A stretch of 40,904 bases of DNA from Emmonsiellopsis sp. PD_33 (GCA_032988165.1 JANTQF010000320.1:1-40904); one strand, 5' to 3'. Positions 21,926 to 32,847 are shown, numbered from the stretch's first letter. Translations and numbers: made by a program. The notes: generated by a model not told the origin, from the letters alone.

Positions 21926-22730
21926 CTAGACCCCAAGAATATTCTGAGTGGCCTTCAGAAGGCTTAAAATGATTACTAATTTGACTTTCAAGGCTGCATT
22001 CTCTTTGTACAGGGCCTCCAACTCAATGTCTTGAGCATCAACCTCCTGAATATCTGATGGCTCATTCAATTTATGGGCCATTTTTGACAGACTTTCCATA
22101 AGGGTTGCAGACTGTTTCTTATCCTCTATCTTAACCTTAATGGTCATGCTAGTAGGTCTATTGACATTTGCTATATAGACATTAATTAGTAGGTAATTAT
22201 ATATAACTGTGTTGGAGAGGTAAACTTACAGAGATGATAAGAACAACAACTACTGATCTCATTGTAGTGATACTCAGTGCAGGCCCTGTAGCAGCAATCA
22301 AGAGAATCAATACAGGCTGTAAATGGGCCTTCACCCTGTAAACAGTGGGCACAGAGGGGGAGAAAGACAGCACCACAGGTTTGTAATAGTAGGATTTCAT
22401 TATTTGCATTGTTCTTAGTGTTAATATTATGACCTGTCTGTAATTCTAGCTCACAGACTTATAGCATTTTTATGAGTACAAAAAGTTCTTTCAATAGCTT
22501 TTATGAAAGTATTTTGGCTAGAGCAATGAGAGCTTCAGAGGCAGGAGGAGAGAATAAAGGACTAATAGAGGAAGGAATAGAGGTAGGCACAGAACTAATA
22601 GAGGATAGCTTGAATGAAGTAAAATCAGTAGGAGATGAAGTAGGAGCAGACATAGACTTATTTAGATCAGATAGAAGGTTAGAAACTATTATAGCTATTA
22701 GAGCTGCATTTTGATGATCTCTTGGGACTT
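21926..22730 (-). pseudogene. Possible passenger gene: Ser/Pro-rich, Cys-rich and coiled-coil parts
   Basis: Minus-strand frames lie in order. From about 22730 to 22487 there is a Ser/Pro/Leu-rich run (SSISSVPTSIPSSIS). From about 22360 to 22235 there is a Cys-rich run with CAHCLQGEGPFTAC followed by CCYRACTEYHYNE and a final CCSYH. After a likely intron (donor GTAAGT near 22229, acceptor near 22157) comes a coiled coil (IELEALYKENAALKVKL) ending at a TAG. The pattern CxxC-x7-C ... CxxC is seen in uncharacterised fungal proteins found near repeats; that link is from memory of the pattern, not a search. The frames stay partly open although the block is CpG-free. It could be a cargo gene of the Helitron or a separate element. 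Confidence 0.4.
22472..22714 (+). other. Antisense open frame in the passenger region, probably not a gene
   Basis: An 80-aa plus-strand frame (MSTKSSFNSFYES...) lies opposite the Ser/Pro-rich minus-strand run. Its Glu/Ile/Val-rich make-up is what the complement of a Ser/Pro/Leu run would give. I regard the minus strand as the older coding strand. Confidence 0.2.
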
Positions 22731-23509
22731 TACTTACAGTAAATATGTTTTTTTGGAGTTAAAGATCTTATCATTCTGGTGGCTTTAATAGTTTAATAGA
22801 CTTCAGAAGGGTTGATAGGCATAAAGGACATAAGGAAAGAATGAATACAGGCAGGCAGGTAGGCAAGTAGAAGGGGTGGAAGGTAGAAGATGTAGATCTT
22901 GAAGGATTAATGAGAAAATGAGAAGATTAAGAAGAAATACTCTGAGGAACACTCTAAGATTTACTTGATATTTATTATGATAATTATATTCACTTGAATC
23001 ACATGACCAACTGAGGCTGTAGAGATGAATGCTTGCAGCTTCTAACTTTATATTTAATTATAGTATTAATCATAGTATTATATTAACTCAAATCATAAAG
23101 ATTACTGTGTGGATCAAGCCAGAATTACTGGGCCTCTATAATCTCTTCAGAGGGCTCAGGGTGAAGCTCAAGCTGCTCAGCAGTTAGTATATTAAGAGGC
23201 CAGATCTCAGTGATTGGTATGAGGATATCTATAGTTGAAATCAGAGGGAATGATAGTAGTATGAGTAGTAAACTTGCAGCAATAAAAGATAAATAGATTG
23301 GTAGGTTAAATGTAAAGTAAGAGGAGGGAGAAAGGAAGAAGGGTTGAATTTATAGAATATTTTAAGAATTAATAAAAGACTATAATAAAGAAGTGATAGA
23401 AAGAAAGTAATAGAAAGAAAGTAATATAGCTTTTACCTATTAAATCTAGCATTTATTATAATCTACATCCCTCATCTCCATGGTCTTATTGCATACACCA
23501 GGCCAATTA

Positions 23510-24790
23510 AATTTAGAATAGTCAAAGGACTCCTCAAAAAGGAGGCCTCTGAATGTTTTGACCCTTAAGATGGCAATGTAAGTCAGGCCTGACTGGAATT
23601 TAGCCTCAGAGATGTTGAGAACAGCTTGATCTAGGGAGACACCTTAAAATTTATAAACTGTAATAGTATAAGTAACTGTAATAGGGAACTGTGTACAGCT
23701 GCAGGCTTGATTGATGTGGGAAAACTTATGGCAGGTCCAAAAGATAGGAACCAATTTATAGCTGTCTTGTTTGATGTAGACAGGTCCATCATATTTATTA
23801 AAATAAATTAAAAGGGCAAGGAGGGGGTCTTTATGGGGGTCTTCAGTGTCAAGACTCTAGATAATGTCATAAACAGTGCTTAAGATGCCATTTACAAGAC
23901 CTCTATCAGTTTATATATTCTGTAAAAGCATGATGCAACAGTCAATAAAAAGAGAGAGATTTTAGTATAGATTATCCTCTTTATCAGACTCTAACTGAGA
24001 AATGCCAGAACTAGTATTAGAAGTCTGAATATTAATAACAGGCTATTTTTAGCTTCAAATTGCCTCTTCATTGTAAGTATTGACATTGCACTTTTTAGTG
24101 TAAATATAAAGAGTGTTATTAAAGGCTGCAGCTTTATAGGGTATAAGGCTCTAAATACATCTTGAAAGGAATTTCTAATCATCTAGAGTCAGTTTACTGA
24201 CCTAAAGATTTCTTAAGGCCTCATGGAATTAGTAACTATCAAGATCCTCACTGCCCTGACATCAAACTACAGTCAGTTGGATAGTTTTGTCAAAGGTAAG
24301 ATAAATCTGATGGCCATGGATCTCATTGTTGTGATTGAGACAACTGTCATAAAAGAGTGGGGTCTAGAATATGGGGGGTAACTAATAGAAATCCCCATAT
24401 AATAGAATGCTGAGGCCCTCAAAAAACTCCTGCCACTGAGGAAATATGTAACAGCAAGCCTGATCAATTCAGGTAAGTTACCATAGACTAACCATTAACT
24501 TTTTATTAATGATTAAATATTGAATACCCTTGAAAAGGGCCTGCATTGATTGCAGATTCTGTGGGTTGAGTTGTTCATAGAGAGTTGAATGCTTAACAGA
24601 GAGTCTAAATAGAGAGTGTAATATCTGAGTATTAATATAGTGAGTTACTATACTAGTTAGTACTGCTCAAATAATAGGGATAGATAAATTCTGACTTTCT
24701 GTAAGGTTCTGAAGGGTTATAAAAAGAAGTATAATTAAATATGTTTTTCCTGTTCCCTCTTCATCATTGAGATTGATAAGCAAGGGATCC
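23510..24790 (-). pseudogene. PIF1-like helicase domain of the Helitron, broken
   Basis: Walker A survives as EEGTGKTYLI (GTGKT at 24742-24756). The C-terminal helicase signature is at 23520-23700: YTITVYKF, a stop where family members have Gln, then GVSLDQAVLNISEAKF and GLTYIAILRVKTFRGLL, close to the family's TYVAISRVKTL. The replacements His to Tyr, Ser to Phe, Gln to stop and Ser to Leu are all C-to-T changes on the coding strand. The domain would unwind DNA during rolling-circle transposition; here it is dead. Confidence 0.8.
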
Positions 24791-25944
24791 AGGGAGCTAC
24801 CATTAAGAACCTCAGTATAATGATATACTACCATATCATAGAGGAGGTATTAATCAGAGCTAAGGGTAGTAGGAGACTTAGTGCTATGAAGAGTAGTATC
24901 AGCTGGGAAATCAGCCTTCATATTATTCTAAAATTCAGTATCAAGGTTGATATAGATTCCAATATGAGAGGTCTAATTGTAATTGAAATCTAAAGATTAA
25001 TGATCAATCTGATTATAGTCTTAAAGTTCAATTAGACTGCCATTAAGTTGCTGAGGATTCTATTAAGCAAGTTCAGCCTAGGTAATATTTAGTTCATCCT
25101 CATCATTGTTATCATCCTCTTCAAATTCTAGTTCAAACTCTGGCATATCTTTGCTGTAGGCATCTACTGGGTGATTGTGTGCAAGATGGCAGTAATTATA
25201 GGCTTCAGTAAATAATAACTAGAGAGTTGGAAGATCAATAACTTTAAGGTTGCTAACCTAATGAAAAGAGTAATGTAATTAGAGCTTAACCTGGGCATAG
25301 TCCTCCATTTGAGTTGTGGCCTGATAAACAGAGAAGTAAATCAAAATATGACCTTTTATATGCAGATGTTGCTTGATTTGAGGTCTGTGAGAGAAGTTCC
25401 TCAAGAAGTTATAAAATGTAACATCTTTAAATTCCTGTGGGTAGACCTTATATTTCATTAAAACAAATGAGCCACATTGGAGTGCTCCAGATTTCAGTAT
25501 ATAGCTATGCTAGTAGAGGTCTTCAGGCTGACAATCAACTGTAATTGAATCTTAAGATCCTATTTGTAAAGGGAGATTTAATAGAAGATGGTAAATCTTC
25601 TGGGCAGACTAATTGTATTCTCCAATCAACTGATTCATAAGCTTCATAATGGTTGAAAGAAGAGGGTAGCTAGTACTCACACTGGGCAGAACTTATTGAA
25701 TGATTTGATAGTAGAACTCAGTCTCAGTTTTGGGCTTGATGATGTACTTGAATAAATAGTCTAGAACTACATGGCTGCTAGTGTAGGAGATGATATCAGT
25801 GTTTGCAAGCCAGCTAAGAGTGATAAGGTGATTGTAGTTATTAAGGATGAGGTCATTTTAGTGGGAGTGTAAGTAGTAGTAACTACTATTCAAAGGTTTT
25901 TTTATAATGTAGTCTGGCTGGCATTCATGAGGGAAGTGAAAGTA

Positions 25945-26265
25945 ACATCAAAGCTTGCCTGTAACCTGCTCCTTATAGATACAGTACTTAGAGCTACAGT
26001 GGTGACATTGAACCCAATTTAGGACTAAAGATAGATGTTGGATAATATTCAATTAATCTGAGTAACTTAGTGATAGAGTAGATCTGACATCTTCAGATTG
26101 AACACATATAGGCTTGAGGTTATCAGCCCTAATAATTAGGCCCTAATAATCAGTAAATGCCTGATAAGTGTCATTATCCATTCAATTCAGCTCTGAATTT
26201 GGTGCATCTTGACACCAAAAGACACTATGAGAGTGAACTGACCCTTGACCTTGCCATTCATAGTA
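25945..26265 (-). pseudogene. Helitron Rep HxH motif and zinc-binding segment, broken
   Basis: Read on the minus strand, EWQGQGSVHSHSVFWCQDAP (26263-26205) carries the HxH of HUH rolling-circle endonucleases at 26227-26235, in the setting E(W/F)Q.RG..H.H typical of fungal Helitrons. Further on (26015-25940) is WVQCHHCSSKYC followed by a stop where Arg is expected and CYFHFPHECQ, matching the Cys/His segment of Helitron Rep regions. The catalytic Tyr was not located. In-frame stops lie between these parts. Confidence 0.75.
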
Positions 26266-28199
26266 AGTTCAGTGGTTGATAATATTGAATTTTGGTCTGA
26301 GGACCTTGTCTTTGAATATAGCAAGATGTAGATGGAAGTAATGCATAATGATTACAGAATAGTCTTAAATATTATCTCTAGTAAACTTGAGTCTTTAAAG
26401 GTTCATACCATTCTGTCAAGAAGTAGAGTACTCAGGAAAGTGCCATATTAAATTGTCCTAATAGTAGTTAGTGGCTGAAAGAGTTAGAAATAGGTGAGGA
26501 GACCTAATATTTCAGATGTAGGCCTAGAGCTGATGGCATTTTATGCCCCAAAAAGGACAGATCTCATAAATACTCCTAGTAAAGTAAGTAAGAGAGTTTA
26601 ATAGTACAGTAGACTCTGATGTATCAGCAGTAAAGGCTGCCTAGAGCTCTTATAATATAAGGTTCTTAAGGTCAGTATCTATTTGATTATAGAAGAACTG
26701 TCCCTGAGTCCCAATTTGCTTGTGAAATAAAGAGTTAAAAAGGACATAATAGAATTAATTATAGTGGGCAAAACAGCTATCATGATATTTGAGCAGGAAT
26801 TGCATGTAGTCTGGAAGAGTAATAGACTATTAATGAGGAAGAAGATACTCAGCCTCACCCTTAGGAAAAAGAGTTGGAAAGGCCCAAGAGAATAAAGGGT
26901 AAGTATTATTAAACTTACTTAAGGGTGTGTTTTGAGCTGCAGGGAGAGTTAAGTAGTCAAGGGGCTCAGAAATGTCAAGTTTGTGGCAGAGTTAGTTAAC
27001 TTTAGACTATGAAATCAAAAGATTAGAGACAGCAGAGTGTTTAGGTAGCATATTAAGATCATCATCTAACTAATCATCTTCTTCAGGGCTAAATTTATGG
27101 TCTCCAGTGAGTTCCTACTTCTTAATTTCATAAAATGGAATTTGATCAGTAACATCATCATTTTCTAGCAGCTAATCCCATGCTACATTATTGATGACTA
27201 TATTGCTATAGTCTGGATGATTCTTATATAAATAGATTAACCACTTTATAATAGTGTCTTTATAGATTGTGAAGTCCCACTAGAATTGATACTAAAGATG
27301 TAGGTCATCAGTAGAATTTGATGACTTAAGAATAATTATTTCAAAATCCTTAGAAAGCAGGGGCAAGGCATCATAGATGCAGCCAGTGTCATGTAAAAAA
27401 CTAACAATGTAGCCCTTGTATTTATATTAGTGCTCATGAACCTAATGAACCTCAATAGAAATATAAACCTGAGAGATAAGTATCTTCTTAATCTGGCTGA
27501 GGACCAGTAAATCAACATTAACATCACCAGGGTTCAGGTTATTATCCTTGAAATACATATAAGGGTCTTCAGGGAGTCTTCTCAAGTTAATATGAACACA
27601 GTATTAACAAATACTATCATCATTAAGGTGCAGATTGAACCAACATATCTTACAATAACTATAAATATTCATTTTAAGGTCCTCAAGTGCAGCATGAAAA
27701 GCCTTGGTATACTGTCAATCAGTAGGATTAAGAGCTGAATTGTTAAGAAAGATAGAGTCTTATAGATTTATTAGTAGGTTTTGAGTAATAGTTGCCTATA
27801 AATAGTTGTATTCTCAGATGATCTTAAAGGCTTCTACATCTGCAGTATTAATAGACATGATCATTTTGAGCTGTAAGATTTACTGGGATGCTAAAAGACT
27901 ACTTACTCTTGAGATTGACCAGTTAATAAATGGATTATCAGGGCTTTGAGAGGTTAAAGATGATAGCAAGATCATAAATGTAGTTTGTGGGGGAGCTAGA
28001 GCTATAAATGTAAATTGAGAGGAGGTAGATGATTAGCTGAAGGGTGAGATAAAGGGCAAATAGAATGATGAAGAAGGGGGATTTAGAGAATTATAAGCTA
28101 AAGAGGACTGAGCAGCCTGTATATTAATCATTAAAGATGAGAGATGTTAGAGCCTACTTAACAAAGAGGTCAGTGAGGGATCTTGCTTGTTATGTCTAG

Positions 28200-28330
28200 T
28201 CACATAGTGAGCTCTGTAGATCTTAGTTTGCTCCTAATGAGCCTTTATGAGTAATGAAGTATCTAAGCTATGAATCCTACAGTGAAAAAACTTAACTTCT
28301 GAGGATATATCTATATCAACCCATTCTTGG
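28200..28330 (-). pseudogene. Helitron N-terminal Cys/His segment
   Basis: One minus-strand frame reads KFFHCRIHSLDTSLLIKAH, a stop in place of likely Gln, then EQTKIYRAHYVTRHNKQDP. The spaced Cys and His suggest a zinc-binding fold in the N-terminal part of the element's protein. Only a single stop interrupts it. Confidence 0.45.
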
Positions 28331-28439
28331 GCCCTAGAAGTAGTTATTAATTGCATAAACTACTAATAGAAGTATAGCTAAGATGATAGGTCAGATTCAT
28401 TAGTTTCATCATCAGCATGTTTATAACTCTAGGCACAGA

Positions 28440-28930
28440 AATCTATTAGTACTTATGCAGAATAAGGACCAGAAAGAAAGAGCTGTAAAACCTGGCTATT
28501 CTAAGTGTAATATTGAAGGCACTAAGCTGTAGTAACAATAGAGCTGTGTAAAGAGATAAACTGATTAAGAGGCTTAATCTGAATGTAATAACTACATTTT
28601 TTACATATAGAATCTATTGTTGGAGCTAACTGAGGTTCAGAAAACAACTCAGACTGTGGTAGAAGATTAGATTGATTTAATATAAATTGATTCTGATCAA
28701 GATCATAAACATATTTATGATTCTAAACAGAGAAAACTGTCAGTACTCTGTATGTAGGAGAATAAGGACCTATAAGAGCTGTAAAACCTGAGTCTTCTGA
28801 GTTTGACATGGAAGGTATAACACTATAGTAGTAATTAGATTACATAGAGAGATGAACTGATTAAGAGCCTTGATCTGATTACAATGACTACATTTCTTGA
28901 TTGTAGGATCCATGATTGGAGTCCATATAA
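28440..28930 (-). repeat. Diverged tandem duplication encoding a CxxC module
   Basis: Copy A (about 28440-28630) and copy B (about 28740-28930) are offset by exactly 300 bp; shared words include AATAAGGACC (28461 and 28761), AGAGCTGTAAAACCTG and AACTGATTAAGAG. On the minus strand copy B begins MDPTIKKCSHCNQIKALNQF and copy A reads ICKKCSYYIQIKPLNQFISL, so the ancestral module was K.CS.C.QIK.LNQF. Copy B could hold the original start codon of the element's protein (ATG near 28914). Confidence 0.6.
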
Positions 28931-29257
28931 AGGCTTAAGGGCTGATAAATAATGGAAGAGGTCAAATGAGTGCTAATATAGCTGTCAAACATGTAGAGAA
29001 TGTGGTAGTAGGGGGGGTAGAGGGAGAGGGGTAAGAGGGGTGAGGTGTGAGATTGAAGAATGTGTCAAGGCTGAAGGCCTGAGGAGGCTCAAAAACTAGC
29101 ACTAGACTGCAAAGGGAGGTCACATTACTGCCCTTCACTTAGATCATGTGGTTGGGATTCAAGTTCTGACCAATCAGAGTGCAGTATTCTGCCAAGCCTC
29201 CCAATTGGGACAAGGGATCCACAAATAGCAGGGATTAAGCCAGTATATATATTGCTC

Positions 29258-29653
29258 CGCTTCGCTCCACAAATAAATACAGGGCGACGACGAGATTGAT
29301 TGTTTATTATTCTGCTTACGGCTGGAGATGAGGAGTGTTTTTAAACTTGTTGATGACCATACGGTATAATTCCATGTGCTGAAGCAGGAATAATTAAATA
29401 TACAATGCCAATTGCTCCCGTCGACTCCAGAAACCCGCCAAGCAAGCACGAAAAGCTCCCTCACAAAATAAATACACAGAGAAATCCCACGATGGCTGAG
29501 CAGCAGACGCAGGAGAACGAGACGAAATGCAATCCCAGCAGGAGGAAAAAGAAAAAGAAAAGGAAAACCAACGCTGATATCCAACACTTTTATATCACCC
29601 GATGCAAAAGAACCCCATTCTAAAAGAAATCAACAGAAACGAACACAAACTCA
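29258..29653. other. Intergenic region between the repeat block and the histone-fold gene
   Basis: CpG content returns here. It holds the 3' region of the minus-strand histone-fold gene, with A-rich runs near 29540-29560. No gene is supported; a 137-aa minus-strand frame crosses the repeat boundary and has no domain. Confidence 0.5.
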
Positions 29654-30460
29654 TCAGCTCATCCGCACATCCCCATCCCCCTCCTCATCAGGCGGGTTCG
29701 TGAGCGTCTCATTAATCGAAAGCGCACTATGCGGCCGCGACGAATGTATAACCATCGGCGGGCGCGGAGACATCAAATGCGCGTCCTCCTGCGCATTCAG
29801 ATCCAGCATCGAGTCTTCCCGTCTCTCCCTCGACGTTGCGCCGTTCTCCCGCACCGCTAGGCCGTTGAGTGTGCGTTGGCCCTTCGATATGCCGGCGCCG
29901 TTGGCGGCCTCCTTTGCCTTCTTCTCTTTAAACTGCTTGTATGTTGTTGTCTTGGGTATTACGTCGGCGAGGAACTCGAGGTTATCGATGCGCGAGACGG
30001 CGGTGGCTACGCGATAAAAACGGAAGCGGTTAGCAGGCGTGATAGGAAGAAAAGAGGAACTCGTAATTGTCATAAATACCAAGATCTCTGTATTGTATAT
30101 TCCGCCTTGGCTTGCGCTCTGATTTCACGACGTTGTGGCCTTGTTCGGCCAGGTAGCGGATAAACATCTCCTATATGGAGCGAGGTGTGAGGCGTTAGTA
30201 GTATTCAGAGCCTGTGAATACGGCCGTAGACCTAGGTTACGTACCGTAGCCACCGCGATCACGAAGGCGGCGTTGTTGGAGCACTGCGCAATGTCATCGT
30301 CCAGGCGGATGATCTTTTTGATTCTGGCCACTGGCGCAAGTAGGGTTAGTCGCGTTCTCCTAATGCTTACATTGTGAATGGAAGCAGGGCATTTACACGG
30401 GAGAGCGGCATGGCCATTGACCTCCTCGGGGGGCGGAATGGCAGAGGTGTTATAAGGCAT
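29654..30460 (-). CDS. Histone-fold protein, CBF/NF-Y type (Dpb3/CHRAC-like)
   Basis: Four exons: 30460-30397, 30330-30245, 30170-30080 and 30006-29654, giving 197 aa; all phases agree. Joined text reads ALPLARIKKIIRLDDDIAQC, FVIAVATEMFIRYLAEQGHN and NIQYRDLATAVSRIDNLEFL, the three helices of an H2A-like histone fold (residues about 20-100). IPKTTTYKQFKEKKAKEA and a disordered, acidic tail follow. The LPLARIKKI start and the NLEFLADVIPKT end fit the Dpb3/POLE4/CHRAC1 group, which pairs with Dpb4 in DNA polymerase epsilon or chromatin remodelling. NC2-alpha or Hap5 are closer to FP(V/A)ARIKKIM and fit less well. The complex is inferred; the fold is clear. It shares a 760-bp divergent promoter region with the kinase gene. 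Confidence 0.85.
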
Positions 30461-31223
30461 AGGTAGCTGTCCTGTGGCGGCGCTGGACGGGGCGGGAGAA
30501 GACAGCAGCTAAGGCGACGCGCGCGGAGAGCAGAGACGGACGGACGCTGGGGTTGGAGGGGGCGAGAGGATTCGTCCTGAGATAAGGGCAATATTTAGGG
30601 CGAGAAATAGAAATACGGCGGGCGTGGTTGGTATTTAGTGAGAGTGCTTGGGTTTGGTGTCTTGAAGTTGGCGACGCGCGAGGAAGATGAAATGACGTCG
30701 GGGACAGCCAAACGAAATATCCGCGGATGAATATTTATGCTGGACGATATCTCTTTTAATGACTACGGGGATTCTATAACTAAATTGCATCTTTATTATC
30801 AAGGGCTATATAGACCTACCAAATGAATAATGGATTATCTAAATTGACAATTTCCGTCGTCCACAGATCTAGAAAGCTGCTAAATAGTAGTATTTATTCA
30901 GTACATCGAGAGGCAGAGACGGCGAGCTTAAAAGCCTAGGGATCGGGGCCATATTTAACTAAGCCAAACTATATGATGAAGAAGGACTGTTATTTCTATT
31001 ACCTAGGCAAGACTTCACTTCTATTGGCCATTTATTTAACATCCATCCTATCAAACACGTTCTATCCCGGCGCTTAACAGGCGCGAGAGGGAGGGCGCAA
31101 TCAACCAGCTTTTGAAAGAAGTCATGGATACTAGTATAAATATCCTTCTCAAGTCAAACTTGCGTTCCTATCAAAGTCCATCTTCTCTGAACCAGTAGTA
31201 ATTTACCCTATCAGAACAACTCG
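30461..31223. other. Divergent promoter region, histone-fold and kinase genes
   Basis: The two flanking genes start on opposite sides and read away from each other. The part near 30740-31000 is AT-rich. A TATA-type box for the kinase lies at 31135-31142. No gene seen inside. Confidence 0.55.
31135..31142 (+). promoter_or_regulatory. TATA-type box of the kinase gene
   Basis: TATAAATA lies 82 bp upstream of the kinase ATG at 31224, a usual distance in fungal promoters with short leaders. Inferred from sequence only. Confidence 0.4.
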
Positions 31224-32847
31224 ATGGCCTCTCCTCCATCAACCCCCCCACCCAAGCCACCAGCGACGAGGAAAGAAGAGCGGTTTGTAGACAGAGGCGA
31301 CCCCTGCGAATGGTGTGAGCTCTACAGACCGGGTGGCTTCCATCCAGTTCATCTGGAGGACTCCTTCAAAGACGGCCGTTACCGCGTGATCCGGAAGTTA
31401 GGAGATGGCTCTTTTGGGACAGTATGGCTTGCTGTCGATGACCAGTATGGATAGATATTCTTCTCTTTCACTATAACGTGCAAATATATTTATATCTAAC
31501 CTCTCGGCAGCTGCGAGAGCCACCGCTATGTAGCTTTGAAAATCATGATGTCGAAGCGATCCGCTGATGCTGCCACTGAGATGGAAATTAATTCCTATCT
31601 CTCATTCAAAGCCTCACGTCATCCACACTCAAAGCATGCTCTCCTCCCGCTCAATACATTCGAGCACGCAGGGCCGAACGGAACACACCGCTGTTTCGTT
31701 TATGAACCCATGGGGGCAACCGTAGCTTCTATGCTAAGTGAGCTACCCCAATATCAACCAAAGCGTCTAATGGCGACTCCCAAGCGTTATCCGAAATGGA
31801 TGGCAAAGCTCATCTTGAAACATGTCTTGTCTGGGCTTGTGTTTCTCCACAGCAATGGGGTGGCCCATGGTGATGTACAGCCTGGCAACTTCCTGTTCTC
31901 GATCGGGGATATAAATACCGTCAAGGAAGAAGAGCTCAAACAACCTCAGAAGTCGGTCACGAAGCCACTACGTCGTCGTGATGGAAAGACGGACAAATGG
32001 GCTCCCCGGTATCTCATGCTTAAAGAATCACTTCATACCTATACGAGCCTCGACCCTGATCTTCTTATCAAGATTTCAGATTTCGGCGCAGGTAGGTCTT
32101 GCGCCAACTTTCCTATCGCCATCCGAGACTGATTGAATCCTAGCATTCTGGATTGACAAACCACCTGCAAGCACGGTAACCCCAGTTGCTCTCCGAGCAC
32201 CAGAGCTCATCTTCAAAGAGCCATTCGACTCAGGTATCGACATCTGGGCGTTCGGTTGTCAGATATATGAGATCCTGACTGGCAGTCAGTTATTCGCGGT
32301 CTTCTCGATGGGTGATGATCCGCAGGAAGACATCGACGACGACCACCTAAATGAGCTGCACGATGTGCTTGGACCTCTTCCTGAAGCGTGGTTTTCGAAG
32401 TGGTCGCGAGCGCACCTATGGTTTGGACCCAATGGGGAGAGGCTTAACCCTCGTCTGGATGAAGAGGAGCCTGAAGAGGAGGGAGTAATGGATGAAGATC
32501 CCAGTGACTATGAGGACATGCAAGATCTCAGCGAGGATGAAGTTGGTCCCGCTATCGACGAACGTAACAGAGACGATGACCTGTCTGACGGAAACATTGA
32601 TGATGACGATCCAGATCCTACTGTTCTGGCAGATGCGGGACCCACAGGCGCCGTAACACGGGAGGACGAGATAATGGCCACCCTTTCCGAGCCACTGGAG
32701 GTGCAGTTTGAGAAGAATAAACCCGATGATATCAATGCGGAGGAAGCAAGGGTTATCACGTCTTTGATCCGGAGCATTCTGCAGTATGACCGCTCGAAAC
32801 GACCAACTGCGGAAGAACTGCTTCAACACGAATGGTTTCGGACTTGA
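31224..32847 (+). CDS. SRPK-type serine/threonine protein kinase
   Basis: Three exons, 31224-31444, 31511-32091 and 32144-32847, encode 501 aa. Gly loop GDGSFGTVWLA starts near residue 60; the ATP lysine is K84 in YVALKIM. The catalytic loop reads HGDVQPGNFLF (193-203), with Asp195 as base, Gly replacing the usual Arg and Gln replacing Lys. SDFGA (D264) binds metal, followed across the intron by AFWIDK and the VALRAPELIF activation end and the DIWAFGCQIYEILTG helix. These HGD..PGN kinases are a fungal branch of the SRPK (SR-protein kinase) group, whose members also carry a split kinase core. Here an acidic insert rich in Asp/Glu (about 360-430) separates the last lobes before the final SILQYDRSKRPTAEELLQHEWF. 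A role in phosphorylating Arg/Ser-rich proteins is inferred. The branch is often multi-copy and its function is poorly known. Confidence 0.9.

Larger units (their letters stand above)
23480..28940 (-). mobile_element. Helitron fossil (rolling-circle transposon), RIP-type decayed
   Basis: On the minus strand the order of parts is that of a Helitron RepHel protein: N-terminal Cys modules (28930-28200), a long middle region, the HUH-type motif (about 26210-26263), a zinc-binding segment (25945-26015), and the PIF1-like helicase (about 24790-23510). Stops break every long frame, so it cannot move by itself now. Termini were not found: Helitrons end 5'-TC and CTRR-3' with a short 3' hairpin and insert between A and T, and several places fit so little signal. 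The extent given covers only parts with recognisable coding. Confidence 0.8.
21706..29257. repeat. CpG-free, mutation-decayed repeat block
   Basis: Reading all lines of this 7.5-kb stretch I found no CG dinucleotide, while CG is frequent on both sides (last before: CACGAG near 21704; first after: TCCGCTTCG near 29258). CpA and TpG remain common, TpA is raised, and minus-strand coding frames carry TAA/TAG in place of expected CAA/CAG. This is the signature of repeat-induced point mutation or an equivalent cytosine deamination of repeats, strongest at CpG. The block contains a Helitron fossil and smaller frames listed separately. Confidence 0.9.

Noticed and set aside
29174..29587. 137-aa minus-strand frame across the repeat edge
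   Set aside because: It crosses from CpG-free to normal sequence and has no recognisable domain; chance frame.
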